A stretch of DNA of 64,000 nucleotides from CAYPNF01 sp964411985. GTDB lineage: Bacteria > Verrucomicrobiota > Verrucomicrobiia > Limisphaerales > J093. The DNA is taken from NCBI GenBank assembly GCA_964411985.1, contig CAYPNF010000010.1, positions 62,001 to 126,000 on the forward strand, written 5' to 3'. The notes beneath the pieces are model-generated. The model did not search any database. It was not told the DNA's origin and saw only the letters and a program-made list of their open reading frames with translations. Each line of letters begins with the position of its first letter. The stretch's first letter is position 1. Below are positions 53,068 through 62,400 of the stretch, piece after piece. The translations under genes and the position numbers were made by a program.

Positions 53068-54123
53068 CTAATACCTGCCATCCCGCACTTCAAAGTGGGT
53101 TGGTTTGTTGAAAGAAGATCCGCCGCCCATGATCCAGCCGGCCGTCCACTTCAGTGCCGTACGGAACGGAGTGGGGGGTGGGCCGAACAGCTGGCACGAT
53201 CGCGTGGAGTTGCTAAGGAGGGCGCTATCCGACTCGGTGCCTGTGAACTTCACTGATCTGCCCATCCTCTCCGCGAGCTCGGTCGCCACGGTGCGGACGG
53301 AGAGGGTTTCCGGGCCTGAAAGGTTCAGGGGAAGTGGTGGGGAGGCCGCCAGGGCCAGGCAGCGCACAATGCGGTCGTTGGCATCGCCCTGCCAGATGCA
53401 ATTGAAGTGACCGTTTGCGAGGTCGACCGGCTCACCCGCCCAGACTTTGCGGGCCAGGTCATGGAGGACACCGTAGCGGAGTTCGCACGCGTAGTTCAGG
53501 CGCACGAGGACGGACGGAGTTCCATGGAGCTGCGAGTGAAACTCAAACAGGCGTTCCCGTGCGACGGCCGCGTTGGCGTATTCGCCCATGGGGGTCAAAG
53601 GATGTTCCTCCGTAGCGCCGCCCTGTGTAACGGGGACGAAGGGATAAACGTTGCCGGTCGAGAGAGTGACGAATCGCGCCCGGGGGTAGCGCCGAGCCAC
53701 GTTCGTCGGGATGATGGTGTTGGCGGCCCAGGTTCGCGCCGGGTTCTGACCAGTCCCGAATTTCATGCCAACAAGGTAGAGCACCTCGGTGGAATCGGGG
53801 AGTTGGGCGATCTCTTCCTGGTTCAACAAGTCGCAAGGGACGGTTTCAACGCCGCGGTTTTCGAGCCACTGGCGGGTGGTTGGGTTGCTGAACCGGCTGA
53901 CGGCGACAACGCGGAGTTGGCACCCTGCGACGGAAGCGGCTCGACGCGCCAGAACGGCCAACGTGGGTCCCATCTTGCCGCCAGCCCCCAGAATCAAAAG
54001 CGGGCCGCGCACGCCGGGTATGAATTTCACCAACTCCGGCTGAGGCTGAGTGAGATAATCGTCCAGTTGCGCTTCGTTCTCGGGGGCCGAAGGCAAGGAA
54101 TGCTCGCTGGGGATGGGGGTCAT
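53068..54123 (-). CDS. NAD(P)-dependent epimerase/dehydratase
   Basis: A 351-residue extended SDR. The Rossmann loop is LLILGAGGKMGPT (43-55). A cofactor-binding V-V-A-V-S-R-F follows. It lacks a plain Y-x-x-x-K at the usual place: after TLSTGNVYPFV the sequence runs TPMGEYANAAVARERLFE, where the tyrosine in GEYANAAVARE pairs with Arg rather than Lys. It overlaps the esterase stop by 4 bp (ATGA) and precedes the DHDPS-family gene by 39 bp. The substrate is probably a nucleotide- or free-sugar derivative. Confidence 0.78.
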   Translation of the reverse strand: MTPIPSEHSLPSAPENEAQLDDYLTQPQPELVKFIPGVRGPLLILGAGGKMGPTLAVLARRAASVAGCQLRVVAVSRFSNPTTRQWLENRGVETVPCDLLNQEEIAQLPDSTEVLYLVGMKFGTGQNPARTWAANTIIPTNVARRYPRARFVTLSTGNVYPFVPVTQGGATEEHPLTPMGEYANAAVARERLFEFHSQLHGTPSVLVRLNYACELRYGVLHDLARKVWAGEPVDLANGHFNCIWQGDANDRIVRCLALAASPPLPLNLSGPETLSVRTVATELAERMGRSVKFTGTESDSALLSNSTRSCQLFGPPPTPFRTALKWTAGWIMGGGSSFNKPTHFEVRDGRY

Positions 54124-56099
54124 GGAAGGGGTTGAGTTCGCAGCGTCCCGCCAGTCAGGGCGTAGAGGGAGGCGGTGCGGGCGAACGCGTTTTCCTGGGA
54201 GGCTCGGATGGTGAGGGTTCTGGGAGCGAGCATGCCGAGTGCCTCGGGAACATCCAGGACGCGCAGCACATTCAAGAACACGGGACCGTCGCGGTGGGAG
54301 GGAGGAGGGGCGACCAGTGTGATTTCAGTGAGGCGGTTCTCAAACAGGGCTGCATAGGCGGCGATGACCCCGGCGGGTCCTCGCCCCGCAATGGCCCAGG
54401 GGCCACCGGCCTTGTGCTGTAGCACGTGGCTGGCAATAGCCAGGACATCCTCCAGACGTCCGGTGTCCACGGTGCTGCCCAGCAAGGGGAGGGACCTTTG
54501 GATGGTGTACGGGGCAGGATCCTGCCAACGGGTTGGACCCGTGCCGCGTGGGGCAACCAGGAGGACGGGCGCAGCTCCGACGCATTCCGCCAGCCAATCC
54601 GGCTTGCTGTCGAGCGACTCCTCGGGGCCTAGCACGACAAGCCAGGACTTGGCGCCCGATTTGGGGCGGGAGGCGGGGAAGTATCTCCAGTGAGTGGTGA
54701 TGCCTGGGGCCGTCACGATGGCGCCCGCCTGCGGTTTACCGCCGAAGCGCAGGGGGGCGCCAGCCTCGGCTCCCTGCGGCAGTGAACGGAACACGAGGCG
54801 ACGCAGTTCGGCCAATCGTCCATCGCGCCAAGTCTGGAAATCCGCAGCTGTTTGCGGTAGCGCGTGGGTGGCGATTGGGACGAACAGCTCATCGATTCGG
54901 GTGTTGATTTCATCGGCGGGCAAATCTCCGGGGAACGCTCGGAGTTGGCTGCCCTCGAAGGGGGGTAGGTCAGGCTCGGTGACGGGGGCGTTGGTGCCCT
55001 TGAGATGCCAGTTGATCCAACGATAGGCCATGAGCCGGAGTTCTGGGTTGTCATTGTGGCCACCGGGCGTGACGCCGACGTCGAAGAGCCGCTCGGTCCG
55101 ATTGGTGTAGAGGCCGTACAGCGTTTCCAACCGTGCACGGATACGGTCGTTGCCAGTCATCGGAAAGATGGGGTCGTGGCCGGAGTTCTCGAAGAGGAGC
55201 GGCCGGGGAGCGATGAGGGCGGCGATGGAGGTCCACGGCCATTGAAAAGTGTTGATGAGAAACATGCAATCGCAGTGGCCGTCGACGATGCGTCCGCCGA
55301 CATAATCTTCCAGATCACTCATGCCGCTGACGGGTACAGCGACCTTGACGCGTTCGTCAGCGGCGGCGATCCAGAACGATGCGGCTCCACCTCCGGAGAT
55401 GCCGGTGACGGCCAGGCGGTTCGGGTCTACTTCGGGCCGACTCTGGAGATAGTCGAGCGCACGAATGCCATTCCAGCATTCCACAGCGGAGGGCGCGTAA
55501 CCGAGCGCCTGCCACCACCAGCGGTCGTAGCGGTAGGTGCCATGGTGGATGGCGGGAATTTCGCCGAGCTGGAGGGAGTCGATGATAAGGCAAACGTACC
55601 CATGGGTGGCGAACCACATTCCGTGATGTTGGAAGGCGGCTTTGTTGCCATCGCGCCCGCGTCCGGAGTGGCCACAAACGTAGAGGACTGCGGGCAGTTT
55701 GGCTCCTGGCTTGGCGTCGTTCGGTAGATAGAGGTTACCGGTGACGTAGAGGTGCGGGCGGCTCTGAAAGTGGAGGTTTTCAACGCGGAAACCTTCCTGC
55801 CGTTCGAGCGAGCGAGTGACCTGGGCTTGCAGCGGGGTTCGCCCAGGGAGCGGCCACAGTCCCAGCATTTCGAGGTATTGCCGATGCAACTCCGGGCGAC
55901 GGGTTTCCCACTGCTGTCGGTTGGTCACGCCCTCGAGGAACTGGGCGTCCAACCGTACCGCCTCACGACGGAGGAAACCATGGATCATCTCCTGGCCTGA
56001 TGGACTTGCTGGCTGACCAGGCACCGCGGCGGGCGCCGTGAAGATGCATAGGGCCCACGACAAGCAGGCCAGGAGTGCGGAGGGTGTAGTCGTGTTCAT
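54120..56099 (-). CDS. Secreted acetylxylan-esterase-like alpha/beta hydrolase
   Basis: A 659-residue exported protein (MNTTTPSALLACLSWALCIF, cut near APAA). The first domain is an AXE1/DUF-type alpha/beta hydrolase: LPAVLYVCGHSGRG (oxyanion region), the nucleophile in GISGGGAASF (Ser235), Asp in ENSGHDPIF and His in GVTPGGHNDNPE. The last ~200 residues form a second, decayed-looking hydrolase-like domain (WAIAGRGPAGVIAAYAALFE). The family deacetylates xylan or cleaves related esters outside the cytoplasm. First gene of the esterase-epimerase-DHDPS operon. Confidence 0.8.
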   Translation of the reverse strand: MNTTTPSALLACLSWALCIFTAPAAVPGQPASPSGQEMIHGFLRREAVRLDAQFLEGVTNRQQWETRRPELHRQYLEMLGLWPLPGRTPLQAQVTRSLERQEGFRVENLHFQSRPHLYVTGNLYLPNDAKPGAKLPAVLYVCGHSGRGRDGNKAAFQHHGMWFATHGYVCLIIDSLQLGEIPAIHHGTYRYDRWWWQALGYAPSAVECWNGIRALDYLQSRPEVDPNRLAVTGISGGGAASFWIAAADERVKVAVPVSGMSDLEDYVGGRIVDGHCDCMFLINTFQWPWTSIAALIAPRPLLFENSGHDPIFPMTGNDRIRARLETLYGLYTNRTERLFDVGVTPGGHNDNPELRLMAYRWINWHLKGTNAPVTEPDLPPFEGSQLRAFPGDLPADEINTRIDELFVPIATHALPQTAADFQTWRDGRLAELRRLVFRSLPQGAEAGAPLRFGGKPQAGAIVTAPGITTHWRYFPASRPKSGAKSWLVVLGPEESLDSKPDWLAECVGAAPVLLVAPRGTGPTRWQDPAPYTIQRSLPLLGSTVDTGRLEDVLAIASHVLQHKAGGPWAIAGRGPAGVIAAYAALFENRLTEITLVAPPPSHRDGPVFLNVLRVLDVPEALGMLAPRTLTIRASQENAFARTASLYALTGGTLRTQPLP

Positions 56100-56150
56100 A
56101 CTGAAGAGACTGGTTCACGGGCTCAACATCGGCGAGCGCAATGGAGTGCA

Positions 56151-56840
56151 GTGATTCGAAGGATGAACAAACCAGAAAGACCGTCAAGGTCAAAGCGGTT
56201 ATGTGTGCGGGTGCAGGGGTACCTGGATGTCCTGGAGGACCGTTTGCTCTTGGAGAATCCGTATGTGGGTGGGCGTGATTGGTTTCACGCCGGGTGGCAG
56301 TACCAGGGAGGTTTGGAGCGAACCGCGAACATGCATCTGGCGGGTGATGACGTGCCGGTGTTTCTCCGCTCGTTCATGAACTGTTACGCCGTCGATATCC
56401 TCCCGGACAACGGCTACACTTTCAATGAGCATGCGGTGCATGGGCCGCCGGACAAGATTTTCGAAGAGGCGGCGTTCTTGGAGCGGTTCCACAACCTCTT
56501 AGTCATGGAGCAAGGGAAGGATTTGTGGATTGCCCGGGCCACACCGCGTGCCTGGCTGGAGCAGGGGAAGAAGATCATGGTGAGGAAAGCTCCAACCCAT
56601 TTCGGCGAGCTTGCGTATGAGATCGCCTCCGACGTGGCGAACGGCCGGATTACGGCGAGGATCGAGATGCCGTTTCGAAACCCGCCCGAGGCCGTGTTGT
56701 TGCGTTTTCGCCACCCAACGGCAGCGCCGATCCAGCGGGTCCAGGTCAACGGCCAGGACTGGAGTGATTTCGACAAGGAGCGGGAGATCATTCGGCTCCG
56801 CGGGCTCTTGGGTCCGGTCACTGTCACCAGCCAGTACTGA
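56151..56840 (+). pseudogene. Probable N-terminally truncated fragment of a larger enzyme
   Basis: 229 codons are open, but the text starts mid-domain: LENPYVGGRDWFHAGWQYQG, then NMHLAGDDVPVFLRSFMNCY and FNEHAVHGPPDKIFEEAAFL. It ends with a beta-domain-like stretch and a stop at 56,840. The wording resembles the catalytic-barrel end of large carbohydrate-active proteins of this phylum, so a longer gene probably lost its 5' part. The divergent esterase gene begins only 52 bp upstream, which leaves no room for the missing part. Confidence 0.55.
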
Positions 56841-56887
56841 CTTTCAGCGCTGACCTCTTGGTGAGATCAGCCCTGGGAATCCCAGCT

Positions 56888-58261
56888 TCAAACCGCTGCG
56901 AGGGAGCCCGGCGACTGGTCTTTCCACGCACCGCGCGTGAAGTCGGGAACCGTGACCGATGCACTTCCCTTGGAGACCGATGCGATGCTGAGCGGCACAA
57001 TGCAACTCCACGCCGCGGCATCGTACACGGTCAGGTCCAGCGGCAGGCCTTCCCTCAGACACTGGATCAGGCGCTGGTTCATCACGTAATCCATGCCGCC
57101 ATGGCCGCCTGACTCCCGTGCTTGAACCTTGAGCTTCTTCCAGAGCGGGTGGCCGTACTTATCGTGGTAAGGCTGCAGGTCGGTCACCCACCCCTCGCCT
57201 TGACCGTCCAGATGCAGGCGGGGCGGGTAATCGCAGAACGTGCCCGCGGTGCCGGCGATCAGGTTGATCCGGCTGTAGGGTCGTGACTGTACCATGGAAC
57301 ATTGCACCAGGATGGTACGGCCCAAAGCTGTCTTGATCAGCGTGCTGCTGATGTCTCCGCAGGCGAACGTTTCACGGCGGCGTGGATCCGCCGCAGGCAG
57401 GGTGTCCCGGCGGCGACTCAATCCTGATTCCGGCGAACTCATCGAAACCAGGTGGTCGAATCGGTCTCCTGCGTGGATGCCCAGGTACTGGGCCACGGGA
57501 CCCAACCCGTGCGTTGGATAGAGGTTGCCGTTCCATTGGGAGATGAATCGCCGCCGCCATTTTGCGGCATCCACGTCCTGCAAAAGGTAATCCCGAGCCT
57601 CATGAAGGTATCCCGCCTCCCCATGGGTCAGATCGCCGAACACCCCCAGGCGTGCCATGCGAAGGACCAGGAGTTCCAGCTCGCCGTAGCAGCAATTCTC
57701 CAACATCAGGCAATGACGACGGGTGAGTTCCGCGGTGTCCACCAACTGCCAGCACTCCTTGAGCGTCATCGCCGCCGGCACCTCGATGGCCGCATGCTTG
57801 CCCTGTTTCATCGCGCTGACCGCCATCCGGACGTGCCAATCCCACGGAGTGGCGATGTAAACCAGGTCGAGGTCCTCGCGTTGGCAGAGCGCCTCGAAGT
57901 CCGTCTCGCCCTTCGTGTAGGCACTGGGCTCTGGCTGCCCCTTGGCCACGACCCGCTGCTGGGCACTCCTCACCCGGTCGGGCACGACGTCGCATAGGGC
58001 CTTGATCTCGACCCCCTCCAGATCCAATAGGTTGCCCAACAAACCCGAACCGCGGTTCCCGACGCCGATAAACCCGATCCGGACCTTGCTCATGGGCGGA
58101 TGCCTCAAACCAAACAACCTTTGCTGCCCGGGCCTTGCTGTGGGAATTGACGCTGCGGATGCAGAGGGTCCGGCGGCTGCGATCATGCCGATGCCCGGAG
58201 TGGCGGCGCTTGCCGCTGCAAGAAAACCGCGGCGGGAAAGGGAACTGCTGGTGGATTTCAT
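56888..58261 (-). CDS. Gfo/Idh/MocA oxidoreductase, GH109-like, with Tat signal
   Basis: A 457-residue protein. The Tat leader is SLSRRGFLAAASAATPG, followed by a Rossmann fold (GFIGVGNRGSGLL near 64-76), ALCDVVPDRV, the YIATPWDWHVRMA segment, EVPAAMTLKECWQLVDTAE and YPTHGLGPVAQYLG. That set is the GH109 family, NAD-dependent alpha-N-acetylgalactosaminidases, though many relatives have other substrates. It is exported folded with its cofactor. It lies between the truncated fragment and a prepilin-like gene, and its stop is 47 bp past that of the convergent fragment. Confidence 0.88.
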   Translation of the reverse strand: MKSTSSSLSRRGFLAAASAATPGIGMIAAAGPSASAASIPTARPGQQRLFGLRHPPMSKVRIGFIGVGNRGSGLLGNLLDLEGVEIKALCDVVPDRVRSAQQRVVAKGQPEPSAYTKGETDFEALCQREDLDLVYIATPWDWHVRMAVSAMKQGKHAAIEVPAAMTLKECWQLVDTAELTRRHCLMLENCCYGELELLVLRMARLGVFGDLTHGEAGYLHEARDYLLQDVDAAKWRRRFISQWNGNLYPTHGLGPVAQYLGIHAGDRFDHLVSMSSPESGLSRRRDTLPAADPRRRETFACGDISSTLIKTALGRTILVQCSMVQSRPYSRINLIAGTAGTFCDYPPRLHLDGQGEGWVTDLQPYHDKYGHPLWKKLKVQARESGGHGGMDYVMNQRLIQCLREGLPLDLTVYDAAAWSCIVPLSIASVSKGSASVTVPDFTRGAWKDQSPGSLAAV

Positions 58262-58319
58262 GGTGCTGGTAGACTGCTACTTCCGTCGTGGAAGCCAAAC
58301 CGGGGAGTCATCGCCTGAA

Positions 58320-59168
58320 TCAGTAGTAGTAAGTTGTGTCGGCGCTGGGGCCACCCTTGGCTCTCGGAAGGACTTGCGATTTTGGTCTGACTTTGACGCT
58401 TCCATCGGCGTGGCCTACAGGTTGGTCAGGCGACACCGAAAACGCCCAAAGCGGCTTGCTCTGGGTTCCTGCACCGAACCGGCCCAAATGTCCAACGTCC
58501 CAGAGGGCGGTGCCGGGCGTGTCGCTGATGCGATGGGTGATGAAGGCTCTTCGGCTGTCGCATTCGCCGGTGTTCCTGGGCCAGGCCGGTTCGTTAAGCT
58601 CGGGGTTCACATTCGTTTTACCGTCCGGGGCGACGAACTTCATGGCAGGTTGCGCCGTGAAGTTGGCCAGCCACATGTACGGAGTGTAGACGTTGGCCGC
58701 CGTGGTGTCCCAACCGCCGTAATCGCGCGTGGTCTTGTCGGCGTAGTTGGTCATGCTTTCATAGTTAAGCCACATCCGGCCAAAGGATTTACGAGTGATC
58801 GGGCAGATAAGGACCTGCGTTCCTGGCACATAGGTGCCCCGCAGGCAGTTCACAATGCTTTGAAGGCCTGTTTGAGCGGTGCGGTGATAGTCCGGGCTGA
58901 TGTCCTCATGGTAGGGAAAACGCCCCCGGTTGTCGTCCGCGTACATGAGCTGACTCAAGTACTGCTGTCGGATGTTATTTACGCACACAATCCGGCTACC
59001 GGTGTACTTGGACTTCGCCAGCGAGGGCAGCAACATGGAAGCCAGGATGGCGATGATCGCGATCACCACCAGGAGCTCGATCAGGGTGAACGCCAGAGGG
59101 ATATGCCGGGTGGCTCCGGGATCTGCTACGGAGCCGAAAGGAGACACTCGGCTGAAGCGTTGGATCAT
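58320..59168 (-). CDS. Prepilin-like protein
   Basis: A 282-residue pseudopilin family member. The basic leader MIQRFSRVSPFGSVADPGAT is long for a class III signal, then AFTLIELLVVIAIIAILASM. A later VGHADGSVKVRP carries the conserved H-x-D-G ending. The same family as the protein at 9,299, although the two are not close copies. It is 58 bp upstream of the GH109-like gene on the same strand and divergent from the PA14 giant. Confidence 0.85.
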   Translation of the reverse strand: MIQRFSRVSPFGSVADPGATRHIPLAFTLIELLVVIAIIAILASMLLPSLAKSKYTGSRIVCVNNIRQQYLSQLMYADDNRGRFPYHEDISPDYHRTAQTGLQSIVNCLRGTYVPGTQVLICPITRKSFGRMWLNYESMTNYADKTTRDYGGWDTTAANVYTPYMWLANFTAQPAMKFVAPDGKTNVNPELNEPAWPRNTGECDSRRAFITHRISDTPGTALWDVGHLGRFGAGTQSKPLWAFSVSPDQPVGHADGSVKVRPKSQVLPRAKGGPSADTTYYY

Positions 59169-59432
59169 ACTTGCATCAATAGCACAGCGCTCTCCTGCTG
59201 TAAACCAGCAGTGGTGGGTTGCTGGCAGAGCTTTGAATCAGCCCAAAGGGCGAGAACAGGCAATGAATCACTCCAGTGCAATACCACAGCCCATTCCTCT
59301 GTTGGTCGCCAGTTTTTGCTTGCCAAGCAACCCTTAGAATAGGTATAAGTAAACAGGATCACAACATATTGCTTACCGCCTCGTAACACCCGAGGGCTGA
59401 CTCCATTTGTCGAATGGTGAAAAGATCAAGGG

Positions 59433-59447
59433 GGGCACGATGGTAGC
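59433..59447 (+). promoter_or_regulatory. Candidate sigma-54 promoter
   Basis: GGGCACG-ATGG-TAGC matches the sigma-54 pattern TGGCACG-N4-TTGC at 13 of 15 places considered (the four free bases counted as matches), with GG and GC at the right spacing. It lies 53 bp before the start of the PA14 giant. The remaining 59,169-59,432 stretch shows nothing else. Confidence 0.45.
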
Positions 59448-59499
59448 TTCGGGTGGATGTTGGTGGTTTGCGTAACAACCTAACTAACAAGCATACACT

Positions 59500-62400
59500 A
59501 TGCGAAAAACCATAAAACAGTGCACGGCACTTGGTCTGTCGTCTCTGGCAGGTCTGCTCTGCGCGGCGAGCCTCTCGGCGGCCGCTCCGACGACCCCTCA
59601 GGGGACCATTACGGCCAAGACCTTCGCGAACATCGGTGGCACGGCCGTGACCGATCTGACCGGAAACGCGAAGTTCCCCGACAGTCCCGATTCCGTCGCT
59701 TACCCTTCCTACTTTGAGCTAAATGCGACAGGGGACATCAGCGTACAAGCCCTCGACACCGCAGACAATTACGGTGCGCAGATGGTGGGCTATTTCTATC
59801 CCGATGTAACCGGGGACTATACGTTCTACCTCGCTGCCGATGACGGCGCAAATCTGTATTTGAGCACCGACGAAGCGCCCGCCAACAAGAAGCTGATTGC
59901 CCAAGAGACTGGCTGGAGTGGAACTCGAAGTTACACCGCTGCTGGTGGAGGTAGCACGGCGGAAGCCAAGGACTCTTCTAAGTTTGCTGCGACAGAGTGG
60001 GCGACGAAAGACACCGTGAATGGGGGTGCCAAAATCACTCTGACCAAGGGAAAAGCCTATTACATCGAGGCGTTGGTGAAGGAAGGTGGCGGAGGTGACA
60101 ACCTCTCTGTTTCCATCGACGGTACGCTACCTATCGCTGGCAGCTTCCTGTCGCCGTTCTTGGCCTCGGCAGCACCGCAGATCTTGGGGCAGCCTCAGGA
60201 TGCTTACGTGTATGCGGGCGGAACCGCTACCTTCTCGGTGGGCGTGGACGTCCCCCCTCCAGCCACCCTCACCAGCATCAAGTGGCAAAAGAACGGAACA
60301 GATATTCCCAACAGCAATACCAACAGGCTGAGTCTGGTGGCCGCTGCTGGGGATAACGGCGCGAAGATCAAAGCGGTGGTCACCACCTCCGCAGGCGCTC
60401 TGACCAGTAACGAAGCGAATCTGACTGTGGCCACCATCGCCAACGAGTTTGCGTTGGGGGTCGTCAAGTTCGAGGCCTATCATGATATTACTGGCGTCGC
60501 TGTTGCCGATCTGCTCGCGTCAGAGAAGTTTCCCAGCCAACCTGACAACATGCGCCTGCTAGGTGGCATCGACACCCCCAACGGTTACGGTGACAACTAT
60601 GGTGCGCGAGTGACTGGGTTCATCCTTCCACCTGAGACGGCGAGTTATCATTTCTTCATCAACAGCGATGACGCCTCGCAGTTTTTCCTCAGCCTGACTG
60701 AGACTGCGCCCGATCCGACTTCTGAGACGCCGATTTGCGAAGAAACCGGCTGCTGTAACGCGTTCACCGAACCCGCCGCAGACCATTCTACCATGCTCCG
60801 GACCTCGGAGCCGATCGCACTGGTGGCGGGCAAGAAGTATGCCTTTGTGGCGTTGGTGAAAGAAGGTGGCGGTGGCGACTACCTGCGAGTTGCCGCTCGC
60901 AAGGTGGGTGACACGACGCCTGCAGCTTCCTTGTCGCCGCTCTCCGGTTCATGGGTGGGTGCCAACGCTAAGCCAAGCCTGGGCACCCCGGTTATCTCCA
61001 AGCAACCCGAAAGTCTGCCCAATTTGCTTCAGGGCCGCAGTGGTGTGTTGAGCATCGAAGCCTCGATTACCCCCACCGCTTACAACTTCCCTCTGCTCAT
61101 CCAGTGGAAGAAGAACGGTGCGGCCATTCCAGGGGCTAGCGCCTTGACCTACACCATTCCTTCTGCCTCCGCCTCCGACAGTGGCACGTACAGCGCGGTT
61201 GTGAGTGCTCCCAGCGGACAATCCGTCACCAGCGCCGACGCCGTGGTGGCCGTTCAGAACGATACCTTTGCACCGAAGATCAGCAAGGTGAAGGCCTCCA
61301 CAGTCTCGACCCTGATTGTCACGTTCGACGAACCCGTTGAGAAGGCTTCCGCTGAAGTCGTCGGAAACTACTCCCTCTCCGATGGGGTGACGATCTCCAA
61401 AGCTACTGCATCCGGCAGTTCCGTGCTGCTTGATACAAGCAGCCTTACGGTTGGGAACTTCTACACCCTGACCGCAGGTGGCGTGAAGGATCTCTACGGG
61501 AATGCGCTGGCAGCCGGAACCAAAGTCAGTTTCAAAGTGGCCGTTGTGACCTATGCCGACGTCATCTTGGCGGATGCCCCGGTGATGTTCTACCGGTTTG
61601 AGGAGGCTACTGGTCAAACGACCAAGAACTATGGTACTGCGGGTACGGCCGCAGACGGCAAATGGATGACCGGCAACGGGCCTGATGATTCCGTTGCCAC
61701 GGACGCCAGTTCGGGCACGGGACCTCGCCCGGGTGACTTCCTCGGTTTTGCTCCGGACAACCGCTCGGGTCTCTTTACGGGCGGCAGCACGGTCGGCGGC
61801 GGGGACTTGTGGGTGGATGCGCAGCAGCAACTGCTCAACGGGCTAGCCTCCTTCTCGCTTGAGTATTGGGTCAAGCCCAAGAACCGTGCTTCCGATCCGA
61901 CTGCCTTTGGCACCCGCATCGGAATCGTCGGGCAGAACGACGCGGTGGAGTATGGGTTCATCAACCAGACGACCATCCAGATCTGGACCCCCGGTGGTGG
62001 ATCGCTTGACACGACCTATTCCTTCCCCGACGAAACGTGGCATCATGTTGCGACGATCGCGGATGGAAAGAGCATCAAGAATTACTTTGATGGCAAGTTC
62101 ATCAATCAAATAACACAGACGTCAGCCAACTACGGCAGTTCGACCTACAATGTGCACGTCGGCGGCGGTGGCGCCTTCGACGCTACAGGCAACTTCTTCA
62201 CCGGTGAGATCGACGAAGTGGCCATCTTCACGAAAGCCATCCCTGCAGATCGCATTGCCGCTCACTACAAGGCGGGCAAAGAAGGCGGGGAACTGCCCAG
62301 CGCTTCGGAAGTCGACTACGGGGTCGGTTTGAACTTCGGTGCCGACGAGCCTGAGAGCAAGAACGGCGGCACCCTGCTCGCCGATGCCACTGCTGGTGTT

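Noticed and set aside
53105..54135. Plus-strand open frames over the epimerase gene
   Set aside because: Shadow frames of a recognised minus-strand gene in GC-rich DNA.
58260..59342. Long plus-strand open frame over the prepilin and GH109-like genes
   Set aside because: It is antisense to two clearly recognised genes and has no family features.
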